Of a stretch of 64,000 nucleotides of DNA, positions 1 to 12,059 are shown piece by piece. The DNA is taken from contig CM075938.1 of the NCBI GenBank assembly GCA_038030265.1, forward strand, positions 41,657,189-41,721,188. Reading direction: 5' to 3'. The DNA is from Corythucha ciliata (lineage: Eukaryota; Arthropoda; Insecta; Hemiptera; Tingidae). The position numbers and the translations under genes are program-made. The notes below the pieces were generated by a model. That model did no database searches. It was not told the origin of the DNA and worked only from the letters and a program-made list of their open reading frames with translations. Every line of letters begins with the position of its first letter. The first letter of the stretch is position 1.

Positions 1-169
1 AGAAAATTTGGGGGAGTTAAGGGGCCCCCACTATAGGTCTCACCTAGGGGCCCCACTGTGGGCCCCTAGAAACGGTATTGATGCTATTAGTACCCTAATG
101 TGAATTCGCATCTAGTTTCACACAAATTCAGGCTTTAAAAGTTAAATTAATGTCGAGTCGATCACTTAC

Positions 170-2330
170 TTGATTTCCCCAGCCTTTGGAAATTCCTTCT
201 CACTCTGCCTCAGTAAGTTGTAAGCTTCGGGGAAGAGTCTTTTCTCCAACAATTGAGCGATGATGATGGTAACAGCTTCGACACTCACGGAATTTTCCCC
301 TTGAGAAGATTCTTCAACTTGAGACGAGGTCTGATCAGCTTCATTCTGAATTACTTTTGCAATGGACAAAACTAATGGAGCTTCTAATTGGCGCCACAGT
401 TCTTCCCTAGATTGGGCACACTTCAACTGAATGACATCTAGAGCAGTTTTAGCAAGGGCTAGCTGATTATGAATTTCTCTCAAATCGAGCTGGATAATTA
501 AAGCAAGTAGTTTAGAAGAGACAGAGGCGTAATTTGGAGGGATTTTATATTACCTTGGCGGCGAATGGATTCTCCTTGAGTATGACGCGAAAAAATTGAA
601 CCGCACTTTTGACGACATGGGCACTCGTATTGTTCACTAGAAGGTACACGGTCTTTAAAACAGGCATTATATTATCCTTAGGTATCGCTCGGGATGAGGC
701 CAATTTAGTCCAGAGCTGTATGGTCTAAACAACAGAAATAACAAAGTAGAAGCTAATCGAAAAAGTCGAATCACCAGATTGATACACACTTTTGATCTGG
801 CGTAAGAATTCTGATCCCTCAAATGGTTCATCAAGTAATGAAGAAGTTCTTCGCGAGTTTCGCGATCTTCCTCGTTCAACTCATTCCCCGTCAAACGTTT
901 CAGAATGATTTCCGTGAAAGCGACGAGCGTCGCATTTCTGACAAAATAAGGCTATAAAAGAATAATTAAATATGAAAATTAGAGAAATATTATTCTCCAC
1001 TCCCACTCAAATTACTTCTAAAACCAGATTTTTTCTCAAGACTCGAACGCTCGACATCAGAAGTTCAGGCGAGCTTTCGGCAATGTCGGTAATCAGCGTC
1101 GCAGTTCCCTTGGCCAAACAAGGAATATCCTCAGCTCTCATTGTCCCGACTAGCTCGTTCAGAAAATTCGACATGACCGTCGTACAGTTGTAGTTGGTCA
1201 TCATTAGGAGAACTGATGCAGTGACTGGTGAAGTGACGTGCTCGTGATGTTTCATAAGCTGTGAATTGGAGGACGTGGATGGATAGCCAGAATATATATA
1301 TATATTTCCTAAAAATAAGTTCACTAACGTCACAAGCTTTCACGAAAAAAGCCATGCCGTGATGGTATCGTGCTACGAGAAGAGCCAAGACTAAAGCTAT
1401 TTTATCCCGCACGTGTTTCACTCTAGCTTGAGATATCTCAGAATTTTCGAATGCTTTATAGCATAGATCTCCGATCAAGCTACAACAAAATAGAAAAAAA
1501 TTGCAACTACAATGGTTTAGTCACCGAAAGACACTGAAATATTACTCTATTAAATTCTTTTCAGCAACCCCACTAGGCCAGAAGGCGTTGATTTCAACAG
1601 ACAATACCTCAAATATGAGGCTAAACAACTCTCTCTTGATATCATTCCAGCCCGTCGACTCCTTTTCCTTAACGGACGGTGTTTTCACGCTTGCTTTGGG
1701 CATTTTTCGTTTCTAGAACGATATTGAAAACGGTCAGAACGCGATTTTCATCGACTAATTAACGACAAACCTTGAGTTCTGGAACCATGTTGTCAGTCCT
1801 CTTACAGACAGCGTCTTCGTAGGTCATAAAGAACATATGAACTATGTAGAATAACCTTTTTATGATGTTAACGGTTTTTCTCTTCTCAAGAGGATCCTGA
1901 ACCTTTTGTTTACTGATGAGAAAATCTTTTAAATTGAATAACACTAAAAATTTAACAAAGAATTAATACACTTCAAACAATACAGATAGTAAGTCTGAGA
2001 AAAAAGTTACGAGAAGAAATAGCGGTGTCGTAGACATCTCGTAGCTGGTACAATTCAATATCATCAGAATATAAAGCTGAGAATAACTCGTCGAAGTGAT
2101 TCAAAATAACTTCAGGGGATGTCTTTTTGTTAAAACGTTTCGAATCTACGGAATAAAACCATTACTGCGAGTTATGATATCTGCCCCTCCCAAAAAAGAA
2201 GAAAAAAATAACTTTTTATGAGTTTCAAAGCGTTGTCCTGAGCGATTAAATTTCTCACGTGGTACGCTCCTTCGATTTCTTTGAGGTAATCTTTCTTGTC
2301 CAATCGAATAACAAAGTCACTTTCATCCAT
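170..2330 (-). CDS. NCAPD2: Condensin complex subunit 1 (NCAPD2 / CAP-D2), 5' part; gene runs off the left edge
   Basis: HEAT-repeat, non-SMC subunit of condensin I, which compacts mitotic chromosomes in the nucleus together with SMC2 and SMC4. Nine coding exons join in frame: 2330-2213, 2145-2011, 1943-1771, 1712-1546, 1479-1329, 1258-1016, 951-790, 724-554 and 489-170, with introns of 58-70 bp. The start MDESDFVIRL is the first ATG of the frame. About 546 residues are visible, roughly 40% of the family length. Family-like stretches are FWPSGVAEKNLIED, the block ending in PYFVRNATLVAFTEI, and HLRDQNSYARSK followed by TIQLWTKL, which match the NCAPD2 pattern of a MRNAVL-like HEAT repeat and then a VNSFVRS-like repeat. 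Exon 9 ends at a consensus GTAAGT donor in phase 2, so the gene continues beyond position 1. No frameshift or stop interrupts it, and it looks functional. Confidence 0.87.
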
Positions 2331-2759
2331 TTTTTACGTATACTTTCGAAAACAGCAAGGTCTGCCTGAAAATGATATTATAATAAATTATTATAGTCGG
2401 CCCAGGCACTGGCCAAAATAGAATGTCTCCTATCCCACCAAGTTCTGAACCGCAGCTGCTAGGAGCAAAGGGTTCAAGTTGGACCTCACCACGACGGAAT
2501 TCCACACCAGTGTGCACTTTTCCACCCGTCCGCCCTGAAATGAATCAGATGTTAATAGAGTGGACGGGAGCATAAGTGCACACCGGTGTGGAATTTTGTT
2601 CGAAAGGAACACATTATTCATCCCAAGACAACCTGGGGCTAAAATATTGCGCAATACAGAACGTGCAAGGTAAGCGTCAAAACATAATTATTGTGCGTGT
2701 ATGGACCTCTTAAAAGTAATGGGGGTGGGAAGGTCCTTAGCTAATTTGCGGCCAAAATA
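2331..2759. repeat. Intergenic, with a small imperfect inverted repeat (2496-2595)
   Basis: The stretch upstream of the condensin start holds one foldback. A left arm reading GGAATTCCACACCAGTGTGC (2496 onward) and ending in CCACCCGTCC is answered by GGACGGGAGCATAAGTGCAC and GGTGTGGAATT, ending at 2595. The spacer is about 30 bp. It is MITE-sized. No coding region is evident. Confidence 0.5.
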
Positions 2760-3345
2760 GTGATAGATACGCCCTGATTCTAGGTTGAAATTAAGAAAAA
2801 GCGCTAATTGGTGGCTAAAATTGAAAATATTGGCCCTTCCGCAGCTAAAATTGAAGAAAAGGCGCTTATTAGGGACTAAAATTGAGCAAGACGAATTCAC
2901 GGATAAAATTGTGAAAAACACTAATTCGAGCATAAAATTAAGGAATAGCGCTCAATCATAGCTAAAATGGAAAAATCGGAGATTCACTGTTTCCGGGGCC
3001 AACTTCACGAGACGGCGAACAGTGCTAATTCGCGGCTAAAATTAAGAAAAAGCGCTCATTCACAGCCAAAATTGAGAAAACTCACGGTTTTCAAAGGCAA
3101 CTTTGTGGCTGAGATAAAGTGCTAATTCGTGTCTAAAGCGAAAGGAATTGCAGATTCGTTGTTAAAACCGAGAAAAACTCATATTGTCGGCTAAAATGTG
3201 CGAAAAGCGCTCATTCAGAGCTAAAATTTAAAATTGGGAAAGCCGTTAATTTCGCGAATAAAATTGGGGAAAATAGCTAATTCGCGACTAAAATTGAGAA
3301 GAAACGCTAATTCTTGGCTAAAAGCGGAAAAATCGCTAGTACACG
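2760..3345 (+). repeat. Degenerate ~30-bp tandem array, family A
   Basis: Units of the type GCTAATTCGCGGCTAAAATT followed by GAGAAAAA recur with intervals of 27-33 bp (for example successive TAAAATTG words 30, 31, 27, 29 and 30 bp apart). The units are strongly diverged, so this is an old array. The same family appears in reverse orientation at the right edge of the window. Confidence 0.75.
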
Positions 3346-3954
3346 GCAAGGGCGTAGCCAGCCTTTGATCTAGGAGTGGGCAGTTTCACGTGAGCACAAG
3401 TCAGATGGGAATGAGTTCCCAGATAGAAAAGTCGGTAGTTCATGAACTCGGAAAACTTGGCACGGAAATCGTCAATTCGATCGCACAAAACTGAATTAGC
3501 ACAGATATATGGTCGTTAACTGTCAAAAAATTACATCTCACTGCTGGAAAACTGTCGTCGTAGTATTCTACTCCCTATCGTCCGTCCAATAACTGACAAT
3601 CCCCCCCCCCCCCCAGAAAGTAATATTTTTGCAACAAAGATTGAAATTTTCGTCTCCTGGGACGGAAACTGCGCCAATTTAGTCCCACGAAGCTGAACTC
3701 TTCTGTCGTAGAGATGAGTACATCCTTGTCAGAAACTTGTAAGCCTGTAAACTGTCAAGTTATAGCCCTCAACATGCGCGTAGACCAGCTCATCATCTCA
3801 CAATTCCATGATGGTTAGTGCTGAAAGGGTCGAACAAAATTGATATTTTTACGGGCTTTTGAATTTAAAAAAATAGTTTCTTCCGTCTGAGTTAGCTTGA
3901 AATGGATCATTTCAATGGGCCACCCCCGCGATACCTATAGGGTATCGTCCCTAT

Positions 3955-4660
3955 GGGCCCAAAAAACCCACAAATTTGGGGTTTCAGTTTTTCAGCGACA
4001 AGACCCCACGAAATTAACGTATAGCAAGCAAATTCCATAAAATTTGCGTTTTATTGAGGCAGAACCACGAACATGCTTTGATTATTGTGCTAAATCCACG
4101 TAATTGTGGTTTTCAATTAGGCAGCACAACTAAATTGGTGTTCATGAAAATATTGGCGAAATTTTTGGCGTTTTATAGCGAGTGAAATCCGAGATATTTA
4201 ATTTTTTAGTGAGCCAGACACGCGAAAAAGTTGTTTGGTGAGAAAAACCTCGCGAAATTGGGTTTCTAGCAACAAACAGTTGCGAAATTGGTTTTCAGCA
4301 ATAAAAAAACCCGCGAAATTGGTGTTTATGCGAGTCGGAACCGCAAAAATGGGCTTTTAGCGAGAATAATCCGCGAAATGGTTTTAAGCGAGAAATATCC
4401 GCGAAATGGATTTTAGAGGTGCGAGGGGTTTTTAGAGGTAATAGGGCGAAATCAGGAAATGTGAGTCAGACCTGCAAAAATGGGTTTTCAGTGCGCAAAA
4501 TCCGTGAAATTGGTTCATCAGCTACGTACGTGAAATTGGCGAAATTGATCTTATTCGTGAGCGAAATCTGGCAAATTACTTTGTGGTGCAGACCCACGAA
4601 AATGTCGTTTTGGCGAGGAAAATCGACGACGTAGAGAGCGAAATCGGAGAAATAAGATTC
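3955..4660 (+). repeat. Degenerate ~30-bp tandem array, family B
   Basis: Units of the type GCGAAATTGGTTTTTAGCGA plus GAAAAATCC recur every 28-31 bp. They are clearest at 4253-4400, where five consecutive units are 30, 31, 30, 30 and 28 bp long. The array lies within the GGCGTAGCCAG-bounded segment. Confidence 0.75.
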
Positions 4661-4662
4661 TT

Positions 4663-4802
4663 ATGGTGGATTTCACCACCGAGAGTTAAGGTTTGAGTTA
4701 CGTTAACTCAGAATCATCAGAATTAACGAAAAAAATGCGTCACAATTTATGTAAACAAGGTTAGAGTTTGGTTACTCCAACCTAACTCTCTGTGGTGGAA
4801 TT
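4663..4802 (+). mobile_element. MITE with GGTGGATTTCACCACC end
   Basis: A short element starting GGTGGATTTCACCACCGAGA and ending CTAACTCTCTGTGGTGG; the inner words GAGAGTTAAGG and CCTAACTCTC are inverted copies. Diverged copies lie in the opposite orientation at about 14454-14586 and 21834-21966, inside the 2.1-kb duplicated block. Confidence 0.5.
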
Positions 4803-5386
4803 GTCTATTAGTGAGGCAGACTCGCTTTTGGTTTAATATTCATTGTGAATAATACACCTATGTTTTCGGTCAGGAAAAAATGTTCACAACCCACCCTCGA
4901 ACTTTTTCTGCATACGTTTTAACATGTCTAGATTCGATTTCTGGAATGTCCGTCCGCCGTCCGGGCCATATTTCCCCCTAGAATTGCTCGAAAAATCTCG
5001 TTCTTTCGCACATAGACTCCATTTGGGATCTATTTGGTCCCAACATCCGATCAGTTTGATCAACTAAGTCGCTGGGTTTTGTGGGCCAAAGCGGGTCCAA
5101 AATGGGGATTTTCAATGCGTTTGAGATCATAGGGGTGTGGGGTGTCTATTTTCATGTAATTTCAGGCTGGATCTGGCTACATTCATGAATAATAAACCCC
5201 CGTGTAAAATTAGAACTTTTTTTTTTCGAGAAAAATCTTTGGAAAAATGTTTTGATTTGGGGAACCCCACGAAATCTTTGGTGACGACCCTGTGTGATTC
5301 GTACTTTTTTAAGATACCCCACTACGGCTTTGATTTCGAGTCTAGTGGAGGGCAAATGCCCACCCAAGCCCCCCTCTGGCTACGCT

Positions 5387-6846
5387 CATGGTTCACGGGT
5401 AAAAGTGGAAAAATTCGTGGCCAGGAAGTGCCCCCCCCCCTAGCACTACAGAGGGGGCCCAATGTTAGCCTGGGCCCGGGGCCCCAACTTTATCAAATAC
5501 GGCCCTGTCAAAGGTTGACATTTTCTACAAAGAAACCCACTTCGATTATGAACTCCCACATCGTTTTCGAATGTGAGGCACTCGCTCAACCGCGGGCTTC
5601 AAACGGTCCAGCTTGAGGGTGTACTAGCCAGCGATTTGGGCACTTCATAAAAGTGTTATTTTAGGTGGAATATTTCAAGTTTCTGGAGCCAAGTTTGCTG
5701 GCACTACAGTTTAGGACCTGAAAACCCCTGAGGTAAAACCAAGGGCAGGATTGAATTGAGTAGTTTGAGCCGTAAAATTACCTGTGGCTTAACCAAGGAA
5801 CTGATTTGATGTAGAGTGCCCGGGGGGGGGGGACATATCAAGTTTCAGGGTCAAACAGTAAGTTCTTAATAGTGAAATCGTCATTTACTATCCGTGCTAG
5901 GTGCCAATTGATCCGCCCCTGTTACACCCCAGTCCTGCTATTACTACTCAAGATCTATGCAAAAACCATAAAATGACAAGCAGCATCCTTTCAATTCGGC
6001 ACAGTACAGTAGGATAGGTGTTCGAGAGGAAACTTAGGGGCACTAGGATCTTAGGATCGCACGGTGACTGCTGTCAGTGGGATATTCTGAAACTTCGAGG
6101 TATTGGATTTCCTATCCAAAAGTTGCCTGATTTCATTGACAATTTTAATGAAATCACATGACTTCCGACAGGTAATTCGATACATTATAGGTAGTTACAG
6201 AATCACCCATGGGAGAAAAACACTACAATTCAATAGCTCCGTATCTGGCTGCAATACGAGCAGCCACAGAGCTAAGCTAATGACTGATCGCGACATACCA
6301 GAGAAGAGCGAACTACAGCGTTTATTTTCAGCTTGAATTACACTATCTACTGTTAGATTGGAGTCCGATTTGAAGGACGTGTGATGTGTCTCAGACCTAA
6401 TTGGACATCACCTAATCACTCTTGAGGATTCTGGTAATTGATTAATTAATTGAGTGAAACATTCTTTAATAATCAGTGACCGGATGTTTTTTAGAACAGG
6501 CAGGCCATCATGCTTCAAAAAAATGCATCGTGTGCACCGAGCTTAATTATGTGAAATCCTTCAATCATATCACTCACCTGAGTAGAAAAATCCAGTGAAT
6601 CAAAAGCCGGCGAAAGTAAAGAAGATCGGATTTCCGAGAAACATTCAATTTCAATTCCTTCCGTTACAGAATACAACACAACGGTGATAAAACTGGCGGT
6701 ATTTAGATAAATTGATAGTCCCCTGTCACGTGTGGGGTGGGGGACAAAAAAAATTGGGGGAGAGCAGCCACACTACCTAGCGGCAGTCATAGTAAACTCT
6801 TGCAGCCTGTTGAATGAAAAGGATAATGTTGTGCATCTGCCGTAGT
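5387..6846. other. No gene recognised; transposon scraps
   Basis: At 5425-5513 there is a terminus-like piece, GGGGCCC ... GGCCCGGGGCCCC ... ATACGGCCCTG, of a type also seen near 16400 and 62040. A run of G lies at 5821-5832. The open frame at 5137-5616 crosses repeat ends and poly-C and is not accepted as a gene. The remainder shows nothing I can name. Confidence 0.4.
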
Positions 6847-7352
6847 CACTTGCCGTAATTTGGCATTTCATGAAATGACCAGCCATTTCATGAAGTGCGC
6901 GCTCTTGATGTAACAGTGAGGTTAGAACACCATCTGACCAGGAATTTTGGTCATTTCATGAAATGCATCCAGCCTCTGGGCACTTCATGAAATGCGAAAG
7001 GATTACACCATGTGTCCAGTCATTTCAAGAAATGACCAGAGTGACTCGGCCACATACATAGTGTAATCCTCGTGTATTTCATGAAGTGCCCAGAGGCAGG
7101 ATGCATTTCATGAAATGACCGGAATTCCTGGTCAGATGGTGTTCTAACCTCACTGTTACATCAAGAGTGCGCATTTCATGAAATGACTGGTCATTTCATG
7201 AAATGCCAAATTACGGCATATGACCACGACACATCCACTTGCAGTAAGGAAGCTTGATTTCAGCAACTGGACAAACACGATTTCCTTTTCACGAAATGGA
7301 CAATTTATTTGTCCAGACCAGATGTCGTAATTTTTTGAAGTTACGGCAAGTG
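6847..7352. mobile_element. Foldback element made of repeated CATTTCATGAAATG palindromes
   Basis: Outer 12-bp inverted termini are CACTTGCCGTAA (6847-6858) and TTACGGCAAGTG (7341-7352). Inside, two long inverted arms (6851-7008 and 7061-7218) surround a spacer of about 50 bp. Nine exact or near-exact copies of the palindrome CATTTCATGAAATG start at 6864, 6884, 6952, 6981, 7021, 7075, 7104, 7172 and 7192. Further TTTCACGAAATGG-type words follow at about 7286 and 7357. There is no coding capacity. Confidence 0.7.
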
Positions 7353-7564
7353 GAGCCACTTCGTGAAATGGACAATTACTCGACATGGATGCAAATTTAT
7401 AATTTGCAATGGGGAGGGAGGGTAAGAACCCATCAAAATTTGACCCGAAGCATTGGTTCGAAAAAAAGCAATTGAATTTTAAGAAAAATAATTACAACTG
7501 TGAAGAACATTGAAGCAAAGAAAACATTCTTATTTATTTTTGGCAGAGATGGGCAAAATACTCC

Positions 7565-7675
7565 AACCAAATGCTGAATATGGCGAGCAGCCGAAACCGG
7601 TCCGTTTTTGACGAACCTCAACGAGGGAAGACAGACGATGTAGGCTCCTACGGCTACAGACTTATGCATGATTTA
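7565..7675 (+). repeat. Recurring ~100-bp module with CTGANGA...GAAAC hairpin, copy 1
   Basis: The stretch contains GGCGAGCAGCCGAAACCGGT, then TTTTTGACGAACCTCAACGA and CTCCTACGGCTACAG. The same module recurs twice, head to head, at 11290-11580. The frames that cross it (such as MHKSVAVGAYIVCLPSL) are shared by all copies but do not look like a known protein. Confidence 0.5.
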
Positions 7676-7774
7676 ACTCCTATATTTGTGTATTTTCGAT
7701 AAAAAATACAAAATACTGCTAAATCAGTATTTTAGATACTAGCTATAGTCGGGAGGTTAACGACATCGACTTTG

Positions 7775-8066
7775 CAAATAATCATTAAGCAATGCCACTT
7801 GGCAGGAATGTTCTATATACCTGTTGGACGATTTCAAGACCAAGTCCCCACCAATGCCCACCTGCAAACACAGCCTACCACCCCCTCGAAAATTAAAATT
7901 TGACATAACTCAGAAACCCGAGCAGTTATAGAGATTCCGTTTGGGCCAAAATGTGCGTTTGACTCAAGGTTACACAACATTGTATCGGACCGGAAGACCC
8001 AGCGGCGGCGCTTAGTTTGGGCTCCACGAGAGCCAAACGACGCGACGCTACGCTAGACGTATAAAT
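7775..8066 (+). repeat. Interspersed repeat, copy 1 of 3 (others 9780-10050 and, inverted, 12180-12470)
   Basis: Shared words include GACCAAGTCCCCACCAATGC, CCGTTTGGGCCAAAATGTGC and GAGAGCCAAACGACGC. The first and third copies are in opposite orientation and border the foldback region on both sides, forming the outer arms of a large inverted structure inside the hAT element. Confidence 0.6.
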
Positions 8067-9578
8067 ACAGGGTGGAACAGGATAAGTGTGACAAAAAAAA
8101 TTGGGGGAAAATAGGCCTCATTTGCGATCGAAAACAACCTATAAACCATGGTCCGAAAATCAAAATCCTACGAGAAATGATTTTTCTAACGTTTTTTGAG
8201 GCTTGCATCTTTTTTCTTAACTAAATGCGAATAGATGGGTTTACAGCTGACATTTGCAACTTTTGACGATGGATTTGGAAAGAGAACACTTTTTTCTGTC
8301 AGGAATAGCCCTTTTCGATTAAATTCAACTATTTTCTGTGGGCTTGAAAGATGCTCAAAGTTTTGGAAATCGTGGATCTCTAATTTTTCACAAAAATTGA
8401 ACCCCCACTTCTCTACACTAAATCTGAGCGTATCGACATCCCATGGTTCGGAAAAATTCTTCAATTTGTCCTTTTTAAAATTACTCATGAAATTTTTTTT
8501 TGTTCTTCAGAGATTTTTCGGCAGAAAGGCCATTTCTTGGAAAAAAGAATGATTTTTCTCTTAAAAATCGCTTGTTTTGACCAACCCAATTTCAACGAGC
8601 TTTGTGATTCATAACATGCTAAAACTCATTACCCAGCCTTATCCAAAGTTTTCCTTCGAACCGAATGGAATGCGCACTCGTTCTACAAATATCAAAAACT
8701 GTCGCTCCGCCAGCTGGCTGTCGGCAAGGGTGCATTTCACTACTGCGAATTTCGGCGGGTTTAGCTGTTGTTATTCGGGTATAAGCTGTTGTTACATGTT
8801 AAAGCGTTGTTATTCGACGACATTAGTGCACTTAATGACTCTACTTGTTGATATCAATTTCCGGCTAAATAATTCCAAATTAACTGAAAACTTCGAAATT
8901 CGCAGTAGAGAAATGCACTCTATCCGCCAGCTAGCTGCGGGAGCGACATTTTTTGGACTTTGACAGGCGTACACAGTCCGTCCCGTTGTAGGGAAAACTT
9001 TGGATGATGCTTTAATGACGTCAATCATGCTAAAAATCACAAAGCTCGTTCAAATGTTGTAGGTCGAAACAAGCGGTTTTGAAGAGAAAAACAATTCTTT
9101 TTTCTAAGAAATGGCCATTTCTGCTGAAAAGTCGCTGATAAACTAAAAATACGTTCATGAGTAATTTTAAAAAGGACACATTGGGGAAGTTTTTCCGACC
9201 CATGGGATGTCGGTGCGCTCAAATTTAGAGTAGAAAAGCGGGGGTTGACTTTTTTGAAAAATTAGAAATCCTGGATTTGCAAAACTTTGAGCAGCTCATG
9301 AGCCCCCAGAAAATGGTTGAATTCTATCGTAAATGGCTAATCCTGACAGAAAAAAATGTGCTGTTTCCGAATCTGTCATCAAAAGTTGCAAAATGTCAGC
9401 TGGAAACTGAGTTATTCCTATTTAGTTAAGAAAAGTGACTTGAGTAATAATAAACGTTAGAAAAATCATATCTCGTAGGGTTTTGATTTTCGGACCATGG
9501 TACAAAGGGTGTTTTCGATCACAAATGAGGCCTACTTTCACCCAATTTTTTTTGTCACACTTATCCTGTTCCACCCGG
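8067..9578. mobile_element. Foldback element, GGGTGGAACAGG family, copy 1
   Basis: Ends are CAGGGTGGAACAGGATAAGT and, inverted, ACTTATCCTGTTCCACCC. Arms of several hundred bp are inverted imperfect copies: CGACATCCCATGG near 8435 against CCATGGGATGTCGG near 9205, and GACGATGGATTTGG near 8265 against TCATCAAAAGTTGC near 9375. No frame longer than 130 codons is present. The element is split in its centre by another MITE at 8699-8950. Confidence 0.65.
8699..8950. mobile_element. MITE nested in the foldback centre (CTGTCGCTCC end)
   Basis: The left arm runs CTGTCGCTCCGCCAGCTGGC ... GTGCATTTCACTACTGCG. The right arm, inverted, has CGCAGTAGAGAAATGCACTC ... GCGGGAGCGACA. Inverted termini are about 55 bp. 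Relatives of this terminus are found near 11080, 16170, 30240, 30600 and 40890. Confidence 0.6.
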
Positions 9579-9589
9579 TATATGAACCA

Positions 9590-10170
9590 GTGAATGATTT
9601 AATTTTTTTGACGCAGGATCAACTTTTTCATCGGATGTTTTAGCCTCAATAGGAGTGGGTGACCTCTACGGGACCTCACAATGACCCAAAAGGGATATCC
9701 ACGTTGTCCAGCGGGAAGGAGTACTACTAGCACCCACCCAAATCTTGGTCACTGAAGTTTGTATTTTTACCCAACTTTTCGCGGTCAATTTTGGCAGGAA
9801 TTTTCAACATGCCTGTAGGAAGATTTTAAGACCAAGTCCCCACCAATGCCCACCTGCAATCACAGCCTACCACATTCTCAAAAGTTAAAACTACTCGGCA
9901 ACCAGAGCTGATGAACAGATTCCGTTTGTGCCAAAATGTGCGTCTGACTCAGGTTGAACAACTATGTGTCGGATCGGAATTCGGAAGACCCGGGGGTGCT
10001 TGGTTTGGGCGCAACGAGAGCCAAACGACGCTCCGCTAGACATAATTATTTAAGAAAATGCTTTAATTTTTCCTAAGGCAGGAACAACTTTTTCATCGGA
10101 TCCGTCGACCTCAAATGCAGCGGGTGACCTCTTCGAGAGCTCACAACACCCTAAAACGGATATCCACATT
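9590..10170. repeat. Repeats shared with the flanks of both foldbacks
   Basis: A piece with AACTTTTTCATCGGATGTTT and GTGGGTGACCTCTACGGGAC (9615-9715) recurs at 10085-10165 and inverted at 12075-12150. The segment 9780-10050 is the second copy of the repeat at 7775. No gene is seen here. Confidence 0.55.
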
Positions 10171-10524
10171 TTTTTGTATGGATTTGCGTACGATCGCATT
10201 AGCCAGACATGAGTTTTTGTTTTGTATGTATCCTGTTCCAGCCGTGCACTTCACACCCGCACTATGCAGGCGTTACGGTCGGTGCGCGGTTTGTTGAACG
10301 CGCGCCGTCGGCAACGCCTACTCGAAGCCGAGTGCACCATGTCACATCTCACTGCAGCCATCAGTGTGGATCAGTGTGGCCATCAGTGTGGATGTCTATA
10401 CTTGTAACATCACCCAAATCTCGGTGACCAAAGCTTTACTTATCTCGCAAAGTTAACGCAGAGGGATATGAGGCAGCGAGGTTGTTCCAGCCTCATACAC
10501 ATTTCTTCATCAGTTCATATAATA

Positions 10525-10685
10525 GGGGTATACATGAAAAATGTTAAACCTTGTAATTGTTGTATGCTAAATTCCGAACAGATCGGTGTAGCCCATACAA
10601 ACGGAGAAATTGGACAGAAAAAATACGAAATAACAGGATTTACGACGATAGCATAATAAATTAAACTTCTGAGAATGAATACCCC
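10525..10685 (-). mobile_element. MITE with GGGGTATTCAT inverted ends, copy 1
   Basis: A 161-bp element beginning GGGGTATACATG and ending GAATGAATACCCCT. Two further copies lie in the other orientation at 14005-14162 and 21385-21542. There the ends GGGGTATTCAT and ATGAATACCCC are flanked by TA on both sides, as in Tc1/mariner-type insertions. Confidence 0.7.
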
Positions 10686-10693
10686 TTTATATG

Positions 10694-10719
10694 TATAGGG
10701 TGGAACAGGATGAGTGTGA

Positions 10720-10755
<36 letters not shown>

Positions 10756-12049
10756 GGTGAAAATAGATCTCATTTGCGATCGATGGTAACACCCTGTACA
10801 ACATGGTCCGGAAATCGTTTTTTTGTGGCTTGCATTACTTTTCTGATATAAGTACGAATAACTCGGTTTACTGCTGTCATTTTGCAACTTTTGACGATGG
10901 ATTCGGAAAGAGCACACTATCTTATGTCTGGAATAGCCATTTTTGATCAAATTTAGCTATTTTCTGTGGACTCGAGAGCTGCTGTTTAGCTGTTATTCGA
11001 TGACATTAACTCTTAATGACTTGCTGAGATGATAGCCATTGCTAATATATGATCGAAAACTAACTAAAACAGTCGAAATTCGCAGTAGTGAAATGCTCTC
11101 TATCCGACAGCTAGCTGCGGCAGTGACATTTTCTGGGCTTTGACAGGCGTACACAGTCTGTCACGTTCAAATGAAAACTTTAAAGGACACTTCAAGCATG
11201 CTAAAAATCCCAAAGCTGGTTCAAATGCCGTAGGTCAAAACAATCGATTTTTGAAGAGAAAAACCAATGATTTTGTTAGTAGGATCGCTTAAGCTACGAG
11301 GGTTAGTAGATGATGCAATGCATGCATGAAGCTGTAGCCGTAGGAGCCTAAATTGTCCGTCTTCCCTCATTGAGGTGCGTCAAAAACGAACCGGTTTCAG
11401 CTGCTCGCCATCTTCAGCGTATGGAAGTACAACTGAAACTGAACTCAACTGTTTCAGTTGTACTTCCATAGTACGCTGAAGATGGTGAGCAGCCGAAACC
11501 GGTTCGTTTTTGACGCACTTCAACGAGGGAAGACAGACAATGTAGGCTCCTACGGCTACAGCTTTATGCATGCATTAGAAAAACCAATCTTTTTTTCAAA
11601 TAAATACCAATTTCTGCTGAAAAATGAACGTTTAACTAAAAAGCGATCATGAGCAATTTTAAAAGGACACATTGGAGACGTTCTTCCGACCCATGGGATG
11701 TTTCTACGCTCAGGTTTAGTGTAGAAAAATGAGGGTCGACTTATTTTTTAAATGAGAAATCCTCGATGTGCAAAACTTTGAGCAGCTTTGAGCAGCTGTG
11801 GCTTCGAGCCCACAGAGAATAGTAGAATTTTATCGAAAATGGCTAATCCTGGCAGAAAAAGTGTGCTCTTTCCGTTGCAAAATGTCAGCTGGACACAAAG
11901 TTATTCGCATTTAGTTAAAAAAATTCACGTAAGTCATAATAAACGTTAGAAAAATCATCTCTCGTAGGGTTTTGATTTTCTGACGCTGATATACTATAGA
12001 TGTTTTCGATCACAAATGAGGCCCATTTTCAACCCATTTTTTTTGTCAC
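10694..12049. mobile_element. Foldback element, GGGTGGAACAGG family, copy 2 (right terminus lost)
   Basis: The left end GGGTGGAACAGGATGAGTGT is followed by TGAC and a run of 33 A. The two arms match those of the copy at 8067. The right arm stops at TTTTTTTTGTCACC without the terminal TTATCCTGTTCCACCC. The interior contains a MITE terminus at 11080-11135 and the head-to-head module at 11290-11580. Confidence 0.6.
11290..11580. repeat. Head-to-head inverted pair of the CTGANGA...GAAAC module
   Basis: An inverted copy (11325-11425) and a forward copy (11475-11575) meet around GGAAGTACAACTGAAACTGA and its complement. Shared words are GAAACCGGTTCGTTTTTGAC, GGAAGACAGACAATGTAGGC and CTACGGCTACAG, giving a near-perfect palindrome with arms over 100 bp. 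Confidence 0.65.
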
Positions 12050-12059
12050 CAATTTGGAA

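Larger units (their letters stand above)
3350..5386. mobile_element. Probable non-autonomous DNA element with GGCGTAGCCAG ends
   Basis: The left end reads GGGCGTAGCCAGCC and the right end, in reverse complement, GAGCGTAGCCAGAGGGG. The same terminus occurs at 33644 and, reversed, near 59970, in each case near a family B array. There is no transposase. Assignment as one element about 2 kb long rests only on the two inverted termini. I did not see a target duplication. Confidence 0.4.

Noticed and set aside
5137..5616. 159-codon open frame
   Set aside because: It crosses repeat termini and poly-C and encodes no recognisable domain; the start lies in debris shared with 23040.
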